Below are positions 11,988-25,878 of a stretch of 64,000 nucleotides of DNA, piece after piece. The translations under genes and the position numbers were made by a program. The stretch is from Bryoerythrophyllum caledonicum (Eukaryota; Streptophyta; Bryopsida; Pottiales; Pottiaceae). Within the stretch, counting starts at the first letter, position 1, and the number at the start of each line of letters is the position of its first letter. Where the stretch lies: assembly GCA_963971425.1 (NCBI GenBank), contig OZ020518.1, positions 15,380,990 to 15,444,989 on the forward strand, written 5' to 3'. The notes below the pieces were generated by a model. It was not told where the DNA came from and did no database searches. It was given only the letters and a program-made list of their open reading frames with translations.

Positions 11988-12681
11988 CCTGGCTATGTGA
12001 AGAGTGAGTTCCTCTTGGCTATTGTGCACACAGTTGCCCTGCCCACATGGGTGCGTATGGGGCTCCGTTGGGCCCCAACCAGCCATAGTCAAACCCATCT
12101 CCGCACCCACCATGCCCCGACGTGCTCTGCCCGAAAACTCATGGGGTTTGCAACCTCCTCTATTCGCAAGGGATGAAGCAGGCAATTTAAATTACTTTAT
12201 CTAACTTTTAGGTGATTTTTTGTAATTTTTAAGTACATTTTGTAACTATTCAAGTAGCTTTAAGTACCCTTAAGTTGCAAGTTTGCACGAGCATCTCGAT
12301 GCTTGGAGCTCGGGCAGTCGCACATGGGGCCCACCGTTTAAGATCAACGCCTCCATGGGGTTGCGGATGGGGGCTCATGTGCTCAGGCCAAGCACGCATA
12401 TGTGTGCGGATGAGGCTACATTGGGGCCCCGTTTTGGTGGTGGGCCCCACTAAATAAAAGGTAAATTTGGATAAATTTTAAGAGTATAAATTGGTTCCTA
12501 GTGTAAACGTGTTGAAAATTCTTTGGGAACGTAGGGAACGCATTGGTACCGATGGGAAACTTTAAGGAATATACTTGAGAATACAATGAGGAACTCTAGG
12601 GAACAATGGAAACTTGTAGGGAACACAATGGGAACGTTTTGGTAATAATATGGTTTAAAAGGTAAATCTGAAGAAGGTTAC
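11988..12681. other. non-coding stretch with GGGCCC-rich and GGGAAC-rich parts
   Basis: First half is GC-rich with several GGGGCCC/GGGCCCC words (e.g. near 12075, 12330, 12435). The second half (12500-12660) repeats loosely TAGGGAAC / ATGGGAAC. Short open frames on both strands are shadows of composition. No gene recognised. Confidence 0.4.
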
Positions 12682-13497
12682 TTAACCCGTAGCGGACCAA
12701 GGCAATTTTTCCTCAAAAACACTCCAAAACTGTCATTTTCAGCACATTCAACACAAAATGATACAAAATCATTTTTTTGAAAATTTAACCGTAGGATCTT
12801 GTACAAGACTTGAATGAGAGTGTGTGGTAAATTTTTTGGTAAGTTTGACCGCACGGATTGAAAGATATTAGCCTTTGAAGTGTGACATAATCTCTTTTTC
12901 AGGTCATACTATACACCTTCAACAAACTTCGACCACCTTCTATGGCAACTTTTTGCACTACGGGCCGTGGATTTATTGTGTTAACTTGAAAAGGATCATG
13001 TTAGGCACATGTGCACCAAATTTTAGAAGTAGAAGAGGTGTAGAAGATGTCCTAAAAAATCCTGCAATGCAACTATGTGCCGAGAATCAACAATACACTT
13101 TATATTTTGCATATATCATATCCTTCTCAAATATTTGAAATTCACAAATCCATACGGTAAATGCAAAGATCTCAATTTCTTTTCCAAGAGGACATTTTCT
13201 TTCTTTTAAATGGACAAAAACTCGAATTTCTATTGAATTTAGAAGTTATTAAAGTTTGGTGGCAGTATTTGTGATATGTCACACTAAACTGCTGCACTAT
13301 TTGTATATGTAAGTGAAAATAAATTGTAACTTTTGAACCGTAAGTCGGAATTCTACGAAATTTGTGTCTACGCAAAGCTAATCAAAAGTTGTCCACACTA
13401 CAAAAAATCTCAGAAATTAATGCCTAGAATTGAGAACGTGGTACCTTACCAAAACTCAAAATGTCCCCCGAGAGGACATTGGTCCTTTAGGGGTTAA
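12682..13497 (+). mobile_element. TTAA-flanked non-autonomous element, copy C
   Basis: 816 bp including edges TTAACCCGTAGCGGACCAA and TTGGTCCTTTAGGGGTTAA, which form an inverted repeat of about 14 bases with two mismatches. Its interior is closely related to 58175-59400 (shared blocks such as CCTTTGAAGTG, ATCATGTTAGGCACATGTG and GCAATGCAACTATGTGCC). No coding potential. Confidence 0.75.
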
Positions 13498-14199
13498 TGG
13501 TTTTGTTAAGATCCATATCAGATTTTACCATGAAATTGTTGTGGACATGAGAAGCCCAACCCGGACTTTTAGGGACCATATCTCGGAGATGAAGCCCCAC
13601 ATGGTCGTCATGTGCGTCTACTTAGTTATGATTTCCGGCGTCGGCATGAGTTCCTGAGTTGCATCAATTTGAACAATTTCTTTAACCCATACATGTCAAT
13701 CGGGAACCGTATATACACTAAGGGGTGGTTATGATGTTTAAGGGTTAATGTTAGTGGGGAACCGTTTATATAGGCACATATTTTCCTTTGTAGGATATAA
13801 AAAATGTATTGAAGTTTAGCAAGACTTACCCCCTTTGGATGAAGATTCTCCAACTATCATCTTTCATTTGGAGGTCATTTCAATCCATCTGAACCTTATT
13901 GTGTTCAAATACAACACCATACATGGCTCACGGATGGTGGTTGTGACGTTTATGGTGGTTATTTCTGCCCAAGTTGGCATCTCCATGGTGGAGATGCTCT
14001 AATGCCTCATACGCACAATACTCCTCATAATCCACCATGGCTTGCCTACCATCTTCCGCAATAAAATGTGGAAGGCCAAAATGTTCTCATGGTGGGCGGA
14101 ATGTACCCGAATGATATCTTCACACATTCTTTTTGAAGCAATGTAAGAAATCTCACATGCCTTGGAGTTTGAATGAAAGCCTCAAAGATGGATGCCTTA
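13498..14199. other. non-coding stretch, nothing recognised
   Basis: No gene. Two GGGAACCGT words near 13700 and 13767 and a TTAAGGGTTAA near 13739 hint at a further eroded TTAA-type element, but no partner end was found. Confidence 0.35.
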
Positions 14200-14507
14200 T
14201 TAACCCTTTAAGGCTGATGAGCATTTTTTCAGCGTCGCAGAATCTGCGAGAGTTCTAGATCATGCACAATGACATCTACATGTTGGGTACATTTCAGGAT
14301 GAAAATCAACAATCCTACTTCATGGAAATCGTTGTAGCTTGCTAATTCTTGCACCAATTTTTGTGGCGATAATTTCAATAGATACCCATCTTCCTCCACC
14401 TCTACGTCCTTGTTTAAATTTTTCATGGAGGTGACCCATAACTTTTGCTGTCTAGAATTATCATGCTAAAACAACCCAAAAATGGTCTTTAGGCCATAAA
14501 GGATTAA
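14200..14507. mobile_element. small TTAA-flanked element, copy D
   Basis: 308 bp. The left edge is TTAACCCTTTAAGGC and the right edge is GGCCATAAAGGATTAA, giving imperfect inverted ends of 11-13 bases. The interior is unlike copies A-C. Assignment rests on the ends alone. Confidence 0.5.
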
Positions 14508-14838
14508 GTAGTCTCATGATAGCGAATGTGTTTTCTTCACCACTCTATTATCAACTACATATATCACATAGAAAAAGTCACCTAGCCGAGTGGACCCTCT
14601 TGTATTATGAAGGGAAACTCCATCATCTACATTGGAAAGGCATATCTGGTACCACTTAGCAATCCATCAATTGTTGCTCTTCCACTTTTTATTGATCCTA
14701 GATTTTGCCATGACGCTGCACTACAAAAGCAATGGCACATCACCAAAAAAAATCATTATTAAGCTCTAAAGGACCATTTCGTCTTAAACATTCATATTTT
14801 GGAAAAATTCCTACAGTCTTGATTTAGAATTTTTTTTA
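14508..14838. other. non-coding stretch, nothing recognised
   Basis: A single TTAAGCTCTAAAGGACCA near 14753 resembles one end of the TTAA-type elements, without a mate. Confidence 0.3.
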
Positions 14839-15646
14839 TTAACCCTTTAGCGCCCAGGGATGTTTCTGGAAAAACCAAGATTTCTTCTGATTTTTTTCTT
14901 TGAACCGGAATTGATGCAAATACAATGACTAATATTAATATCTAACCTTACAAAATTGAACTTAACCCATGATCTCAACTTTGGGGAAATTTTGCACAAC
15001 ATCCAACCGTTGATGGAATAGATTATAGTGTTTAAAGTTACTGTATACTGGTAGTGAAAACTGTGGAATTCGGAGGGTGTACTACTTTAACTATCAATAG
15101 AGTCTTGCAAGAATTTTTTTTCTTTGAATTAGAGTGGTGCACATGTGCACTAGGTTGATAGCTTCGCATTGACATATTATATGTGAAGAAAATATATATA
15201 CCCAATTATTGGTGATTTTTTTTCTTTTTTCTACTTGGTTGTATACAAAAATGTTCCAACCTTATACGAATCAAAACGGAAGTTTCGTATGTGAGGAGAG
15301 AGATCAACAATCACAAAACAATGAAGAATGTCTTGAAGACCAAGTTCAATCAAAATTTAAGACCAAAATCAATGTGCATGTGTGTGAAATACAACATAGT
15401 ATGAGGCATAGTATTCACTGTACTCACTGTATTTGAGTGTATTTGGTGTATTTTGTGTTGTATTCCTAGCTTTTCCAAGAGTTCTACAAATCCAAATCAT
15501 GATCTGATTGTTGGAGAGTGTTCATGTAATGAATGCGCAAATCTGAACCTCGTATCTCAAAGCCTAGTTCCTCATGGATTTCATGCAAATTGAGTTTGAG
15601 CACCTCCGGAGTCCCATTTCGGGCTTCCTGGGAGCTAAAGGGTTAA
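14839..15646. mobile_element. TTAA-flanked element with 20-bp inverted ends, copy E
   Basis: 808 bp. Both edges read inward TTAACCCTTTAGCKCCCAGG, where only the K position (G left, T right) differs over 20 bases. The TTAA at each edge is consistent with a TTAA target duplication. A 75-codon open frame starting near 15209 has no recognised domain. Confidence 0.75.
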
Positions 15647-16331
15647 TACAAACATGCGCATAGTAGTAGCTTTGCCTTTATAAAATTATTTCTAACCCTA
15701 GATTTCTTGAAAACAAATTATGCCATTCTAATTGCAAGACAATCTCAAAGCAATTTTAAATTTTTTGCTTCAAGCTCCTATTATTATTGATATTTTTTTT
15801 TTACAATCAATAATGTTACATTTATTGAGTTCTCCAAAAGAAAATATCTTATCTCTGGTGAGAATAAGGATTTAGCTCAACTCAATCATTTTCGTACATT
15901 GTCAAGCAAGAACTTGACAGCATGAGGATTTGCAAAGCTGTCAACAAAATCAAATTTAATCTTTGCCAAGATAAATTTGAATTTCTTGTAATTCAATTTT
16001 ATTCAAAGTCATCAAAATAAGTAGATATTATATTTCCATGGAATCGTTTCTTAAATTTAGACAATAATGCGGTTCTTTCGTTTCCATTTTTTTTTTAAAG
16101 TCAGCAATAGAGAAAGATGTCATATTTCCATGGACAATTTTCATACAATTAGACAACTAGGCGGGTCATTTGACAATGCGCCAAAACATCGCAATTAACG
16201 GCATTCATTGTCCGTTGTTTGCCTTGGAAAGGTAAAGTCCTTGACTGCCCAACAAAAGCATAAGCCGATGACTAAAAGATTTCAATATGTTGTTGTAGCT
16301 CTTGATTCTTTGCGTCTGACTCCTCGATCAC
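15647..16331. other. AT-rich non-coding stretch
   Basis: No gene or clear repeat. A word TTTCCATGGA occurs twice (near 16033 and 16125) inside two similar short segments, suggesting a small diverged duplication. Confidence 0.35.
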
Positions 16332-17077
16332 TTAACTCCTAAATGAAAAAAGTCTTGAGGTGGGCTTTTGCATATCTTAGGCACATTTCCATGGTTGCAA
16401 ATTATATTTATTTTTTTGAATTTTTGTACAAAGATGCAAGAAGACAAAGGCCACTTGGAAATGTAATTTTTGTACTCATTGGACCTCTAGAAAACAGTTA
16501 TGCCATCTCAAAGAAACACTTCCCGAGTGGGCACGTCAGGCAACTCCAAAATCTTTTGCAAGGACACTATTGAATGTGAGATTTCAAGACCACCAAGTAA
16601 TATTATTTCTTTCCATATGGTCAAAAACCATTTCTTCTCTTTTGTGAAAAATAACATTTTATCCCATGTCATACATTTTCACACATTGTCACACATTCTT
16701 GGGCAAGGTACCAAAAAAACTTCTTCATACCCACCTAAAACTTAGCTATCTTCATAATATTTTTCACCTTTTATTTTTTCTACTATAAGTTGTGGTGTAA
16801 ATCTACTTATTAACTCTTTGGATTCTCATTCTAAAACATATCAAACTCACAGAAAAAATAAAACTTGTATTTGGCACTTTAAGAACCTTTACTCGCTGCA
16901 TAATTTTTTGAAACATACTACACCCCTTATTTACCTCCAAAAATTGGTGTACAAGGAGATGATATCATCTTGACATAATGGTAATGAATTTAGACCTTGT
17001 GTAGGGCAAAAATTTGTTGATTGGTGATTTTAAAGTGTTTTTGGTGTGAAATTGTCAAGCCTAAATGTAGGGGTTAA
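16332..17077 (-). mobile_element. TTAA-flanked non-autonomous element, copy B
   Basis: 746 bp including TTAA edges. It is the same family as 7429-8354 but in the opposite orientation. Its right edge reads GTAGGGGTTAA and its left edge TTAACTCCTAAAT. No coding potential. Confidence 0.7.
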
Positions 17078-17611
17078 GGATTACAATATGTTGATGTATC
17101 CCTTAAATGCAGGCGTGGTGCCTACCACCATAATCCACCCAAATATGGTGGGGTCTTAAGACTTTGTTGTATGGGTACCCAAAAAGCCCTTGAAGGGGAC
17201 AACATGTCAACTCTCTTTAAGGCACTCATTGTGGGAAGTCCTTGTGTAGAAAAGTGTTTATCCTTAAAAGGGGGAAGTAGTTCTATTACACTAGCCTATG
17301 TCCCGTGGCCATAAGCTTAGTGAAGAGAATGAACAAACACTACATATCTTAGAATACAAAATGGATTATTACAAATTCCACAATCTCTCTTGAAAAGCTC
17401 GGGACTTCCCAAGCTTTCTAGACTTCAGAAGTGATTACCAAAGACAGTGGTGACGATAGCAGGGCAAAAATAGAAACACTAGGATAGAGGGAGCGACTCT
17501 TATTATTCCTAAAAGCAGTACACATTGGCATACTTTACAAAACCTAAATGATAAAATTGACCCCCCACGCAACGTGAGGTGCAGAAAGCATTACCAAGCC
17601 TACGCTACCTA
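17078..17611 (-). other. 3' flank of the BSL gene
   Basis: Sequence immediately downstream of the BSL stop codon. It should contain the 3' untranslated region and transcript end, but no canonical AATAAA was identified on the minus strand. Nothing else recognised. Confidence 0.4.
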
Positions 17612-20600
17612 TCAAATCCAGGCTAAGGAACCCCGATCATTTGCCGGCTGTGGTCGCCCACGAGTTGGTGTCGGTGGTCTTTGCACATTCAATTCCTGCC
17701 ATGACAAGCGCATTAGAATGAATGAATGAATGATGAGGTTGACTGCCGAACATACGTAGCAAAGAGGAAAACAAACAAGAGATTGTGTAGAAGACGAGCA
17801 CCTGCATCCATGTGTCTTCAAGATGACGTTCCGGTGACGATTCAGGGGAGGTGATGGCCGGAGGGATGGGATGAATCAGTTTCGGCACCACTACCAAGTC
17901 CCTCCCCAAAACCAAAATTGCACCCGCGTTGTTGGCAGTGCCTGAAATCCCCCACAGAAAAATAAAATGTGAACCATATAGCTTATAATCCCCAAAGCGG
18001 TAGAAGCCTACGTATTTTCCAAAATACCGAATCCTTACCGCAGTAATTCGTGGCCGAAAACAAAGTAATCAAATGACCTTGAGCAAAGCGCTCAAATCCG
18101 TCCATCACACACTCGTGTGCTCGCACAATCAGCTGCAGATCATTATTCTTACAAAACTCCATCACACGATCCGGCTGAAAAAAACAACACAAGTGTGAAC
18201 AAGTGACAGGCTGAATGAATGGAGCACAACGAGCAACGTACGAAGCACATCATTTCGACAAGAAACAACAGTCAAGGGGAGTCTTGTGAGGATAACTTAC
18301 CCCAAAGGTAACTAGGCCTGGACCACGTGCATTTGGCCGGAGACCCTCAACACTATCGTTTTCAGTGGGATCAGACCTGCAAAAATGAAAAAATACTTCC
18401 CTTGAATCTCGTACTTGCAAGGTGTGCGTCGTAGTAGCTGTCATTTTCTTTACAAGTTGTTAAGCACATCCACCAAAACAGAAGTCATCTACCAAAACCA
18501 AATCAGAGGGAGATGATTTAGTATATCTACTAGAAGGAATGACACCATACCAAAGAAGGTCCATAAGGACAACGGAGCCAGCTTCCATGGTAATAGGGCG
18601 TTGCAGGGATTCAATCTGGTGTACATGATTGATCGATCTCCCAATTCCTCCATGCATGCAAATAATCTTTTTTTCTATGAGAGCAGCTAGTGGTAGCCAG
18701 TTAAACAGTTGATTGATGCGTTGCCAAGCCCAAATTCCATCTCGCTCACCCTGGATATCGACATATAAACATCACGTGGGCAAATAAAACAAGATCGGAT
18801 AAAAAATACCAGGGCTACACCAGTCCTGAAGAACTATCACTGCCCTCTGTCAGGTGGTATGATACCTTGATTTACAATATTTTTAAAAAAAAAGATTACA
18901 CATCATGGTATAAGGTTGGTTCAACTGTCAATAGTTTTCCTCCCCATATGACAACATTCTATTGAATTTTGAAAGATTACACCGAGTATAGCCACTGGCG
19001 ATAAAAAAAATTACCAACCGCACTTTCTTTTCACAATTAGAGACGACCCATCATCAAAGAGAACTGTGCAAAACTAGAAATTAGGAACAATTATGAAGTA
19101 GCAAAAAGCAAAAGTAGAAAATTAAGTACTCAAGCACGTACGCGGCAACAACTTCAATATGCATAAGCCTTCACTGATAGATAAAATGCTAACATACCAT
19201 ACGTTCGATGCACTCTATACGGAACCCAAAGAGTGCATTTATGTCCGCGGCTTCATGATTTCCACGAATAAGATGTACATTATTTGGATACTCAATCTGT
19301 CATACAGAAGGAATTGACAACATTAGTGTCAAAAAAAAAAATGCAAAAAGAACTGTGCAACATATAAAACTCAGGAGTTACGGTTCTGAATACAACTTGA
19401 TGCACATGAAAACATCAAAAATTATCAGCTAAAGATAAAGGAGAGCCAGAAACGCCTACCTTTAGGGCCAGTAAAAGAGTGATGGTTTCTAAGCTATGTT
19501 GTCCCCGATCGACATAATCTCCCAAGAAGAGATAATCAATATATCTGCGAAGATAAAATACCTCAACATTAGGTATCTTTCAAAATGCAAACAAAAAATT
19601 GATGACAGTACCAAAATAGGAATAGTAAAAAGATGTATCAAACAATGAAAAGACTTTACAAATTTGATCGATGCAGATCACAGATAAGACAACAAGATAA
19701 CTACAAGAGGATCTCACGTGATGTCTCCAGCAGTAGAGGGAGATCCATATTCATCAAACAAACGCATCAGATCACCAAACTGTCCATGGAGATCTCCAAA
19801 AATCTTCACAGGAGCTCTGATTTGCAAAACGCTGGATTCTTGACTAAACAAGCGTTCAGCGGCGTCACAGAGTTCAGAGATCTCGTTACAATCCATGAAA
19901 AACTGCCGTTTGACAGGTGGTTTCCAGCCTCGGGGCTTCAGCAAGTAAGCTAACACCTGCAAACAACCCCATTCCAAGGTCAAAGAGTGCAAGAAATTAA
20001 CAAAAATAATACAATGCATAACAAACCTCCAAACAACTTCCATCCTCCTATACAAAAATGCAAGAATCAAATTCAAAAAAACAAACCTTCTTCTGAACAC
20101 TGGCCATAGACATTTGACGGTCAAGAAGTCGCCTAGCTTGCATGGCACTATTGGGCGTAGTTCCGTAACTAACTCGTCGACCTTCGTTTTCAAATTGATC
20201 AATGGATAATTGCCTAACTAGTCCTCCTAATGCACCTCCAGATTCAGCTGCCACCACAACCTGTAGTCATACTCAATCAAGTTAGTCACTTCGACAATCA
20301 ACTATGATGTTTAAATTTAAACATAGCATGTACAACACGACAACTACAAGGTGAGGACTGCCTCTAACTCGCAACACTCCATCACGATCGAAACCTCTTT
20401 GTCAAGCACGATTTTCCAAGTGCCAATTCAGTTGAAATACAAAAAAGCCTCATACTAACAGCAAAAAATCCGGACTAGAATCTTACTGCTCTATGATGAA
20501 GCCTGACGTCAGTAGGTGGTGGAGTGCGGGCTCCGTCAGGTAACTTATTTAAACCCATTAAAGTTGCTGCAGGTGATGCAAGTGGTTTTCCCCTAGGAGT

Positions 20601-23600
20601 AGCTTCAGCACCACGATCCCTATCTGGACCTCCAGGCTCAGATTCATTTGCGTCTCGAGAAGCTGCAGCTTTGGCTTCTGCAGCCTTCAACGCATTGTTG
20701 ATGGCTTCTGCTTCTGCCGCTGATGCCTCAACCAAAGACTCCACTCCTTTTCTCTCACTCCTGAAAAAAAGGTTGTATTTAAGGGCATAAGAATCTCTAA
20801 GAAACCACTTAACCCAAGGAATCCTTATCCAACCGCAACGAGATACTAAAGGTGGGATGAAATGAATTTCCAAGAACTGAATTCAAATCCATGTGAGAAA
20901 GAACAAACGACAGGAGAAGACTGAGCATTTCCTTCCACATCCAATTATAGAAAATCTTACCGATGTCCATGAGACAAGGCGTTTTCTGTACTAATATCCA
21001 TGGTCGTGTCACCGTTAACAGGTGCTGCCACAGGGCTACCCATAACAACTGAACCATCTGTCGTCTTCTGTCGCCCATCCACAACAGTCTTAGCTGTAGG
21101 AATAGTACTAGGCTGAGATGAAGGCGCAGATGACTGAAGCGCAGCCTGATGCAATGCTGCTGAGGTAGTCTCTGCAGCAGCTAAATCTTCTGCTACCAAC
21201 AAATCATCTAAGAGAACGCCTGTATTAAAGCACCAGAACATTCGTATAAGTGCTGGGAGTATTGGTTTAAGTTACTGAGAACAATCAACAACTGAAGCAA
21301 CCAGGAGAAGCAAATCCCACATCTATAGAAAACTCAAATTCGATGACATGCGCAATAATAATGAGAAACGTAAGTAAATCTTGAATTTCCAGGTAACACT
21401 CATTCTCAATTTTATGATACTCAAGTCTGAAATGCCAGAAGAATACCTCCCCTAAGACCACCATACAAATATATATGGTCCCCAACCGACGCTGCTGCAT
21501 GGCGACACCGCCTGGTGAGCTCAAGGGTAGCATCCCCACCAGCAATATCCTGAGAATACCTGCCATGTCGTGGGCTATTCACTATTGCTTTCTTATCACA
21601 CCACACACCGGCAGCTGTATCTAATACTGCACCGTACCAAGAACAAAGAAAGAAACGTCAATCTCAATTAGTGCCACCAAGAATAAACAAGTATTACTAC
21701 ATGCAAGCGAAGGGGCTCTGTAACATACCGACAACGGAGAAACCAACACCTTAAGAAAATCTGTATAACTACAAACTTCACTTGGGATGAATAAAACATC
21801 AATTCATTTGGTCACAGCGTGGTATCTAGGAGGAAAACATTCAACCAACCTGCAACACTGGACTCGTCTTCCACCATACGACCTCCTCCTAAGGCACCCC
21901 CAGAAACATGAAGCCTAGCATTAACAAACACCTGCCAAAATACAACATTATAAACAAGATCAAAACCGAGATAAAATATCAACAAAACATATTGCCAAAT
22001 GGAGAAACAATAAGATCACCACAAAGCGGATAAATAACAATAACCAGGAAATTCCGCCAATAGTCGAATAAAATTTCTTACTACTACCCTTTGCTTTACT
22101 AGTAAAGCGTAACTTTGATATCCACCATCAACTGGACAGACGCCATCCACCATCTCTCAAAAACGAGACTCAGCACGATCACCTAACATCAGTTTCTTTT
22201 AAATATCTAGAAAAGGTCATAGCACTTGAGTATAACACAAAGAGTAGAAGGAAAGAACCATCATGAAGGGGATCACATACCGCAGCATGCTGATATCGAC
22301 CTGATGGCGCAATTCCAGGAGCTACTGCCCATTCCCAACGGCCGTCTCGATGTTTTGCAAGCCCATAAGCACTATCTAAAGGCTACAGCCAAAAAGAACA
22401 AACTACAAACTCAGAAAAGGAAAGTGAAAAAAGTTCAGTAAAAAATAAATATAAAACAAACTAATGAAACAGCCACAATTCAACTGCTGTAGCATCTGAT
22501 TTACGGAATAACTCTGAATCAAAATGTAACATACCACGCTGTTTGCATCCCTTCCACCACTAAGAAGCAGCAGACCATCCGATCGAGCACATGCAGTCGC
22601 GTACCTGCAATCATCAAGTGACCCGTAATCAAAACAAACGCATATTTTCCTTTTATATAAAATAAACAGTAATAATACTACAAAATAGACAGAGTTGCCT
22701 CTTGGGACTAAACCCCCTCCAAGTTTGAAATGAAGAATACAAATTATAAATCAGCTCTTTAGCATAGCTTAGAGAGGTCTTACTAAAGAATAATCTCATT
22801 TTGTTATACTTTAAAACTTCCAAATAAGGAAAACACGCAAGAATTCAACAAAGACATAATAAAGAGTGGATGATTACATGCATGGAGGCGGGCCCTCTCC
22901 CTCTGGATCGAGCTTCCTCCACTCATAAGGTTTCGCTGCTGTATCCAAAGCCCAAACATCTGCCAGAGGTCGCTTGCCTGTGCAGACACACAAACACTGA
23001 GAGATTTTCTCTAAAAAGCACAAAGTAAGAACATGAACAGGTAAACCTCACAACGTCACAAAGCAGAAGACTGAGGAATCAATAACTAGTCGATCAAAAA
23101 CGAGAAGAACGAACGATTGGTCGAGTGAAGGTACTCAGTAAAAAAATCACCACAGCGCTAGATTAAGTTGTCAGAAACCGACATACAATATCAACAATAT
23201 AATGTAAAAATCCAACCTAGGAAGCACAAGCTCACCATCATTCCCACTAATAGACAAAAGAAAGCGCTGCCCCACCAACGACATCACATGTCCATACCGA
23301 GGCCCTGGCCCTGGTCCTTGAACCACCACTCTATGCCACCTGGGTTTCGCCTGAGTTAGGTCCAATACATGAAGGTCGTCTGTAGAAAGTCCAGCTGGTC
23401 CAATGCCTCCCTGGCATTATCCAAACAAGAAAATTTCAATTACTACGAACACATCCAAGCAAGTGCTTTCACTGTGTCAATCTTACCACAATAAAATTTC
23501 AAATATAATAAATTCTAATGAAGGAACATGGCATCTCAGAAGTTTCTGCAACTCCGTACAGCTCTTGCAATTGATCAGGTCTGTCATGAAGTAGCTGATT

Positions 23601-25878
23601 AACTCATAGCAGATATGACCAGGATCATCAGAGATGGAAGAGCAGACCAGAGCAAAAGACAGCTAAATCTCTCTTTGAAGTTGATTCACAAAACCGCAGT
23701 TTCATACCTGGATAACAACCATGGTTCCCACCGCAGTGGCCGCATGAGCTGCTCTCGGAGAAGGCGGATCTCCAACAGGAGTAAGTCTGCACGAAGGAAT
23801 TGAAATTTACAAAGGAAGGCTGAAGATTAGGACTTTCAAGGTTTTAGCAGCTATTGTTTAAGAAAAAAAGCCATTGAAAGTAGTACAGTATTTACCAGTA
23901 TCATTTTTTTGGCGAAACCTGTCTCTAAACCCTTAAGTATTTCGATAGCATTAAAAACGAGAAGAACAAATGCAAAAAGAAGATGGCAATACCATTCACA
24001 ACAATACTTCAAAATTAAATCAGAAAGACCAATCCAAAAAAACGTACAACGCCACTTACCTAGACCACTTTCTGCTATTCACGTCATAACAATGCACGTC
24101 GGCAGTAGCACCCGCCAACCCTGAGAAAGTGAGCAACCATTCGCTTTAGCAAAGACTTCTAAAAGTTAATCTGCATCCCATTCAGACTAGATATAACCAG
24201 CAGGAAGACAAGATTGCAGGTTAAGCTTAATATTTACATTGCTCCATAACCATGACAGTCCCAACTGAAAGAAAAGTGATCCAGATCGGTTTTGATACAG
24301 ACAGACCAACCCTAGCAGAACGTGAAACATGCCTGTTAACATCCTCAATCGACATATTAGATGAGGAACTCTAGAAAAACGTGACGGATGTAAACTCCAA
24401 AGACTAATCTAATAGGAGAAGGGTAGCGTAGCTCATGATTGCTTAATTCAGAAACGAAACAAAATTGGATACACACCGATTGCGAAACTAGGAAGCTCAC
24501 TTCAGAAGATCATAGCCAAGAATCTAGAAACAAAGGAAAACCTACCACCAGGTTTAACGACAATGCATCAGCCATGCCGCTGCGAGCTTGCTCACAAGAA
24601 CAGCTTTGTCCAGAAAAATAATGCAGATTCTAAAGTATCTTCACACTTTGCCTGGTGTTGTAATCCGCCAGGCGCTGAATAGATGACCGATAAAACAGGA
24701 AGTACCTAACTTACGTGGTTCACTCGTCCTGCTCACTGAGCGCAAGCTAAATGTCCTGGAGCGAGTGCAAAACCTAAAAACTCTTGAATACAGGTGCCAG
24801 ATACTGAACTGTAGGTGTAAAACATCGTTAAAGAGGAGCCTGCAGTGGGAAGCGGGACAGATCGTAACAATGTGAATCTCTGGAATTACTTGTCGAAACC
24901 TACGAAAATCTTCACTTAAAATAGTATGAAAACCTAAATAGATCTCAGTCAAGTAACATAGCCACGCTCTCCGCAAACCGATCCCTCGTATCGACTACCT
25001 GCCAGAAGTTCCCGTTCAAAACCCTACGGTAACATATCACGGTCCCCTCATCGCTGCTTCACAAATCCTCTGTAATGCAACCCGTTGCAGCACTGCTTTG
25101 CATCTAACCAGCTGGAGATCAGCTAAGCTCCTCGTGCTACGAACCTCTCTTTCTCACTCCATAAATCATAGACGCGATCATCACTCCATCCAAACCATAA
25201 CACTCCTCCAGAAAATATTACTCCAGGTCACTCTCCAACCTAGCGAAACATCCGTCAAAAACAAACGACGATCCGAAACGAGCCACAGGTGACAGCGAAA
25301 ATCTGGCTCAAGTTCCCCCCGCACACATCGAAGATTCTCATCACTCCCTCTCCTTAAGATGCACTCGATGCGCTTAGACTAAGAGTGAGGGAGGAATTCA
25401 AATGGCTGATCTCCAAACAGAGAACAACCGAACCTCATCACCGAGATTCAAAAAAAAAACAGCAAAGACAAAGGGCAGAGCTAAAACTCTTACGAATGCC
25501 GGCGCCGGGAGACGCAGCCTGCGGGCCACCGGCTGCGGACGAATTGCCTTCCAACGCAGTAGCGCCGCCGAACAGAATCAACCTCGGTCCAACAAACCCC
25601 GGCGAGCCTTCCTCCCCGACCGCAGCCACAGCCGTGAGCGTATGTCCACACCGCGGCCCCGGTCCGTCCTCCTTCTTCTCGATCACCGCGCTCACCACTC
25701 GATACGACGGCGCAGGCCGCGGCCCGGCCACAACGCCCTGTGGCTGCCTCGCCTGCACTTCCGGCGTCGCCATCTCCTCACTAGCCACTCCCTTCTCCCC
25801 TACCACTACTACTGCTGCTGCTGCCACTCCCTCCTCTCCTCTCCCGTTCGCCACCTCCGCCTTCCGCACCGCGTCCAT
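17612..25878 (-). CDS. BSL: BSL-type Kelch-repeat Ser/Thr protein phosphatase
   Basis: Twenty coding exons joined by GT-AG introns give 3000 nt, 999 aa, close to Arabidopsis BSL2/BSL3 (about 1000 aa). Exons in order: 25494-25878, 24060-24120, 23708-23786, 23236-23410, 22878-22977, 22535-22604, 22281-22382, 21850-21931, 21447-21626, 20961-21219, 20487-20760, 20087-20260, 19718-19956, 19460-19544, 19198-19296, 18551-18750, 18301-18376, 18039-18174, 17802-17941, 17612-17695. The start is the first in-frame ATG (MDAVRKAE). N-terminal half: Kelch propeller ([45 protein letters not shown]). The linker carries [19 protein letters not shown]-terminal half: PPP phosphatase with [30 protein letters not shown] and [13 protein letters not shown], all metal and catalytic residues present. 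Known family role: dephosphorylating GSK3/BIN2-type kinases in brassinosteroid and related signalling; in a non-seed plant the upstream signal is uncertain. Confidence 0.96.
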
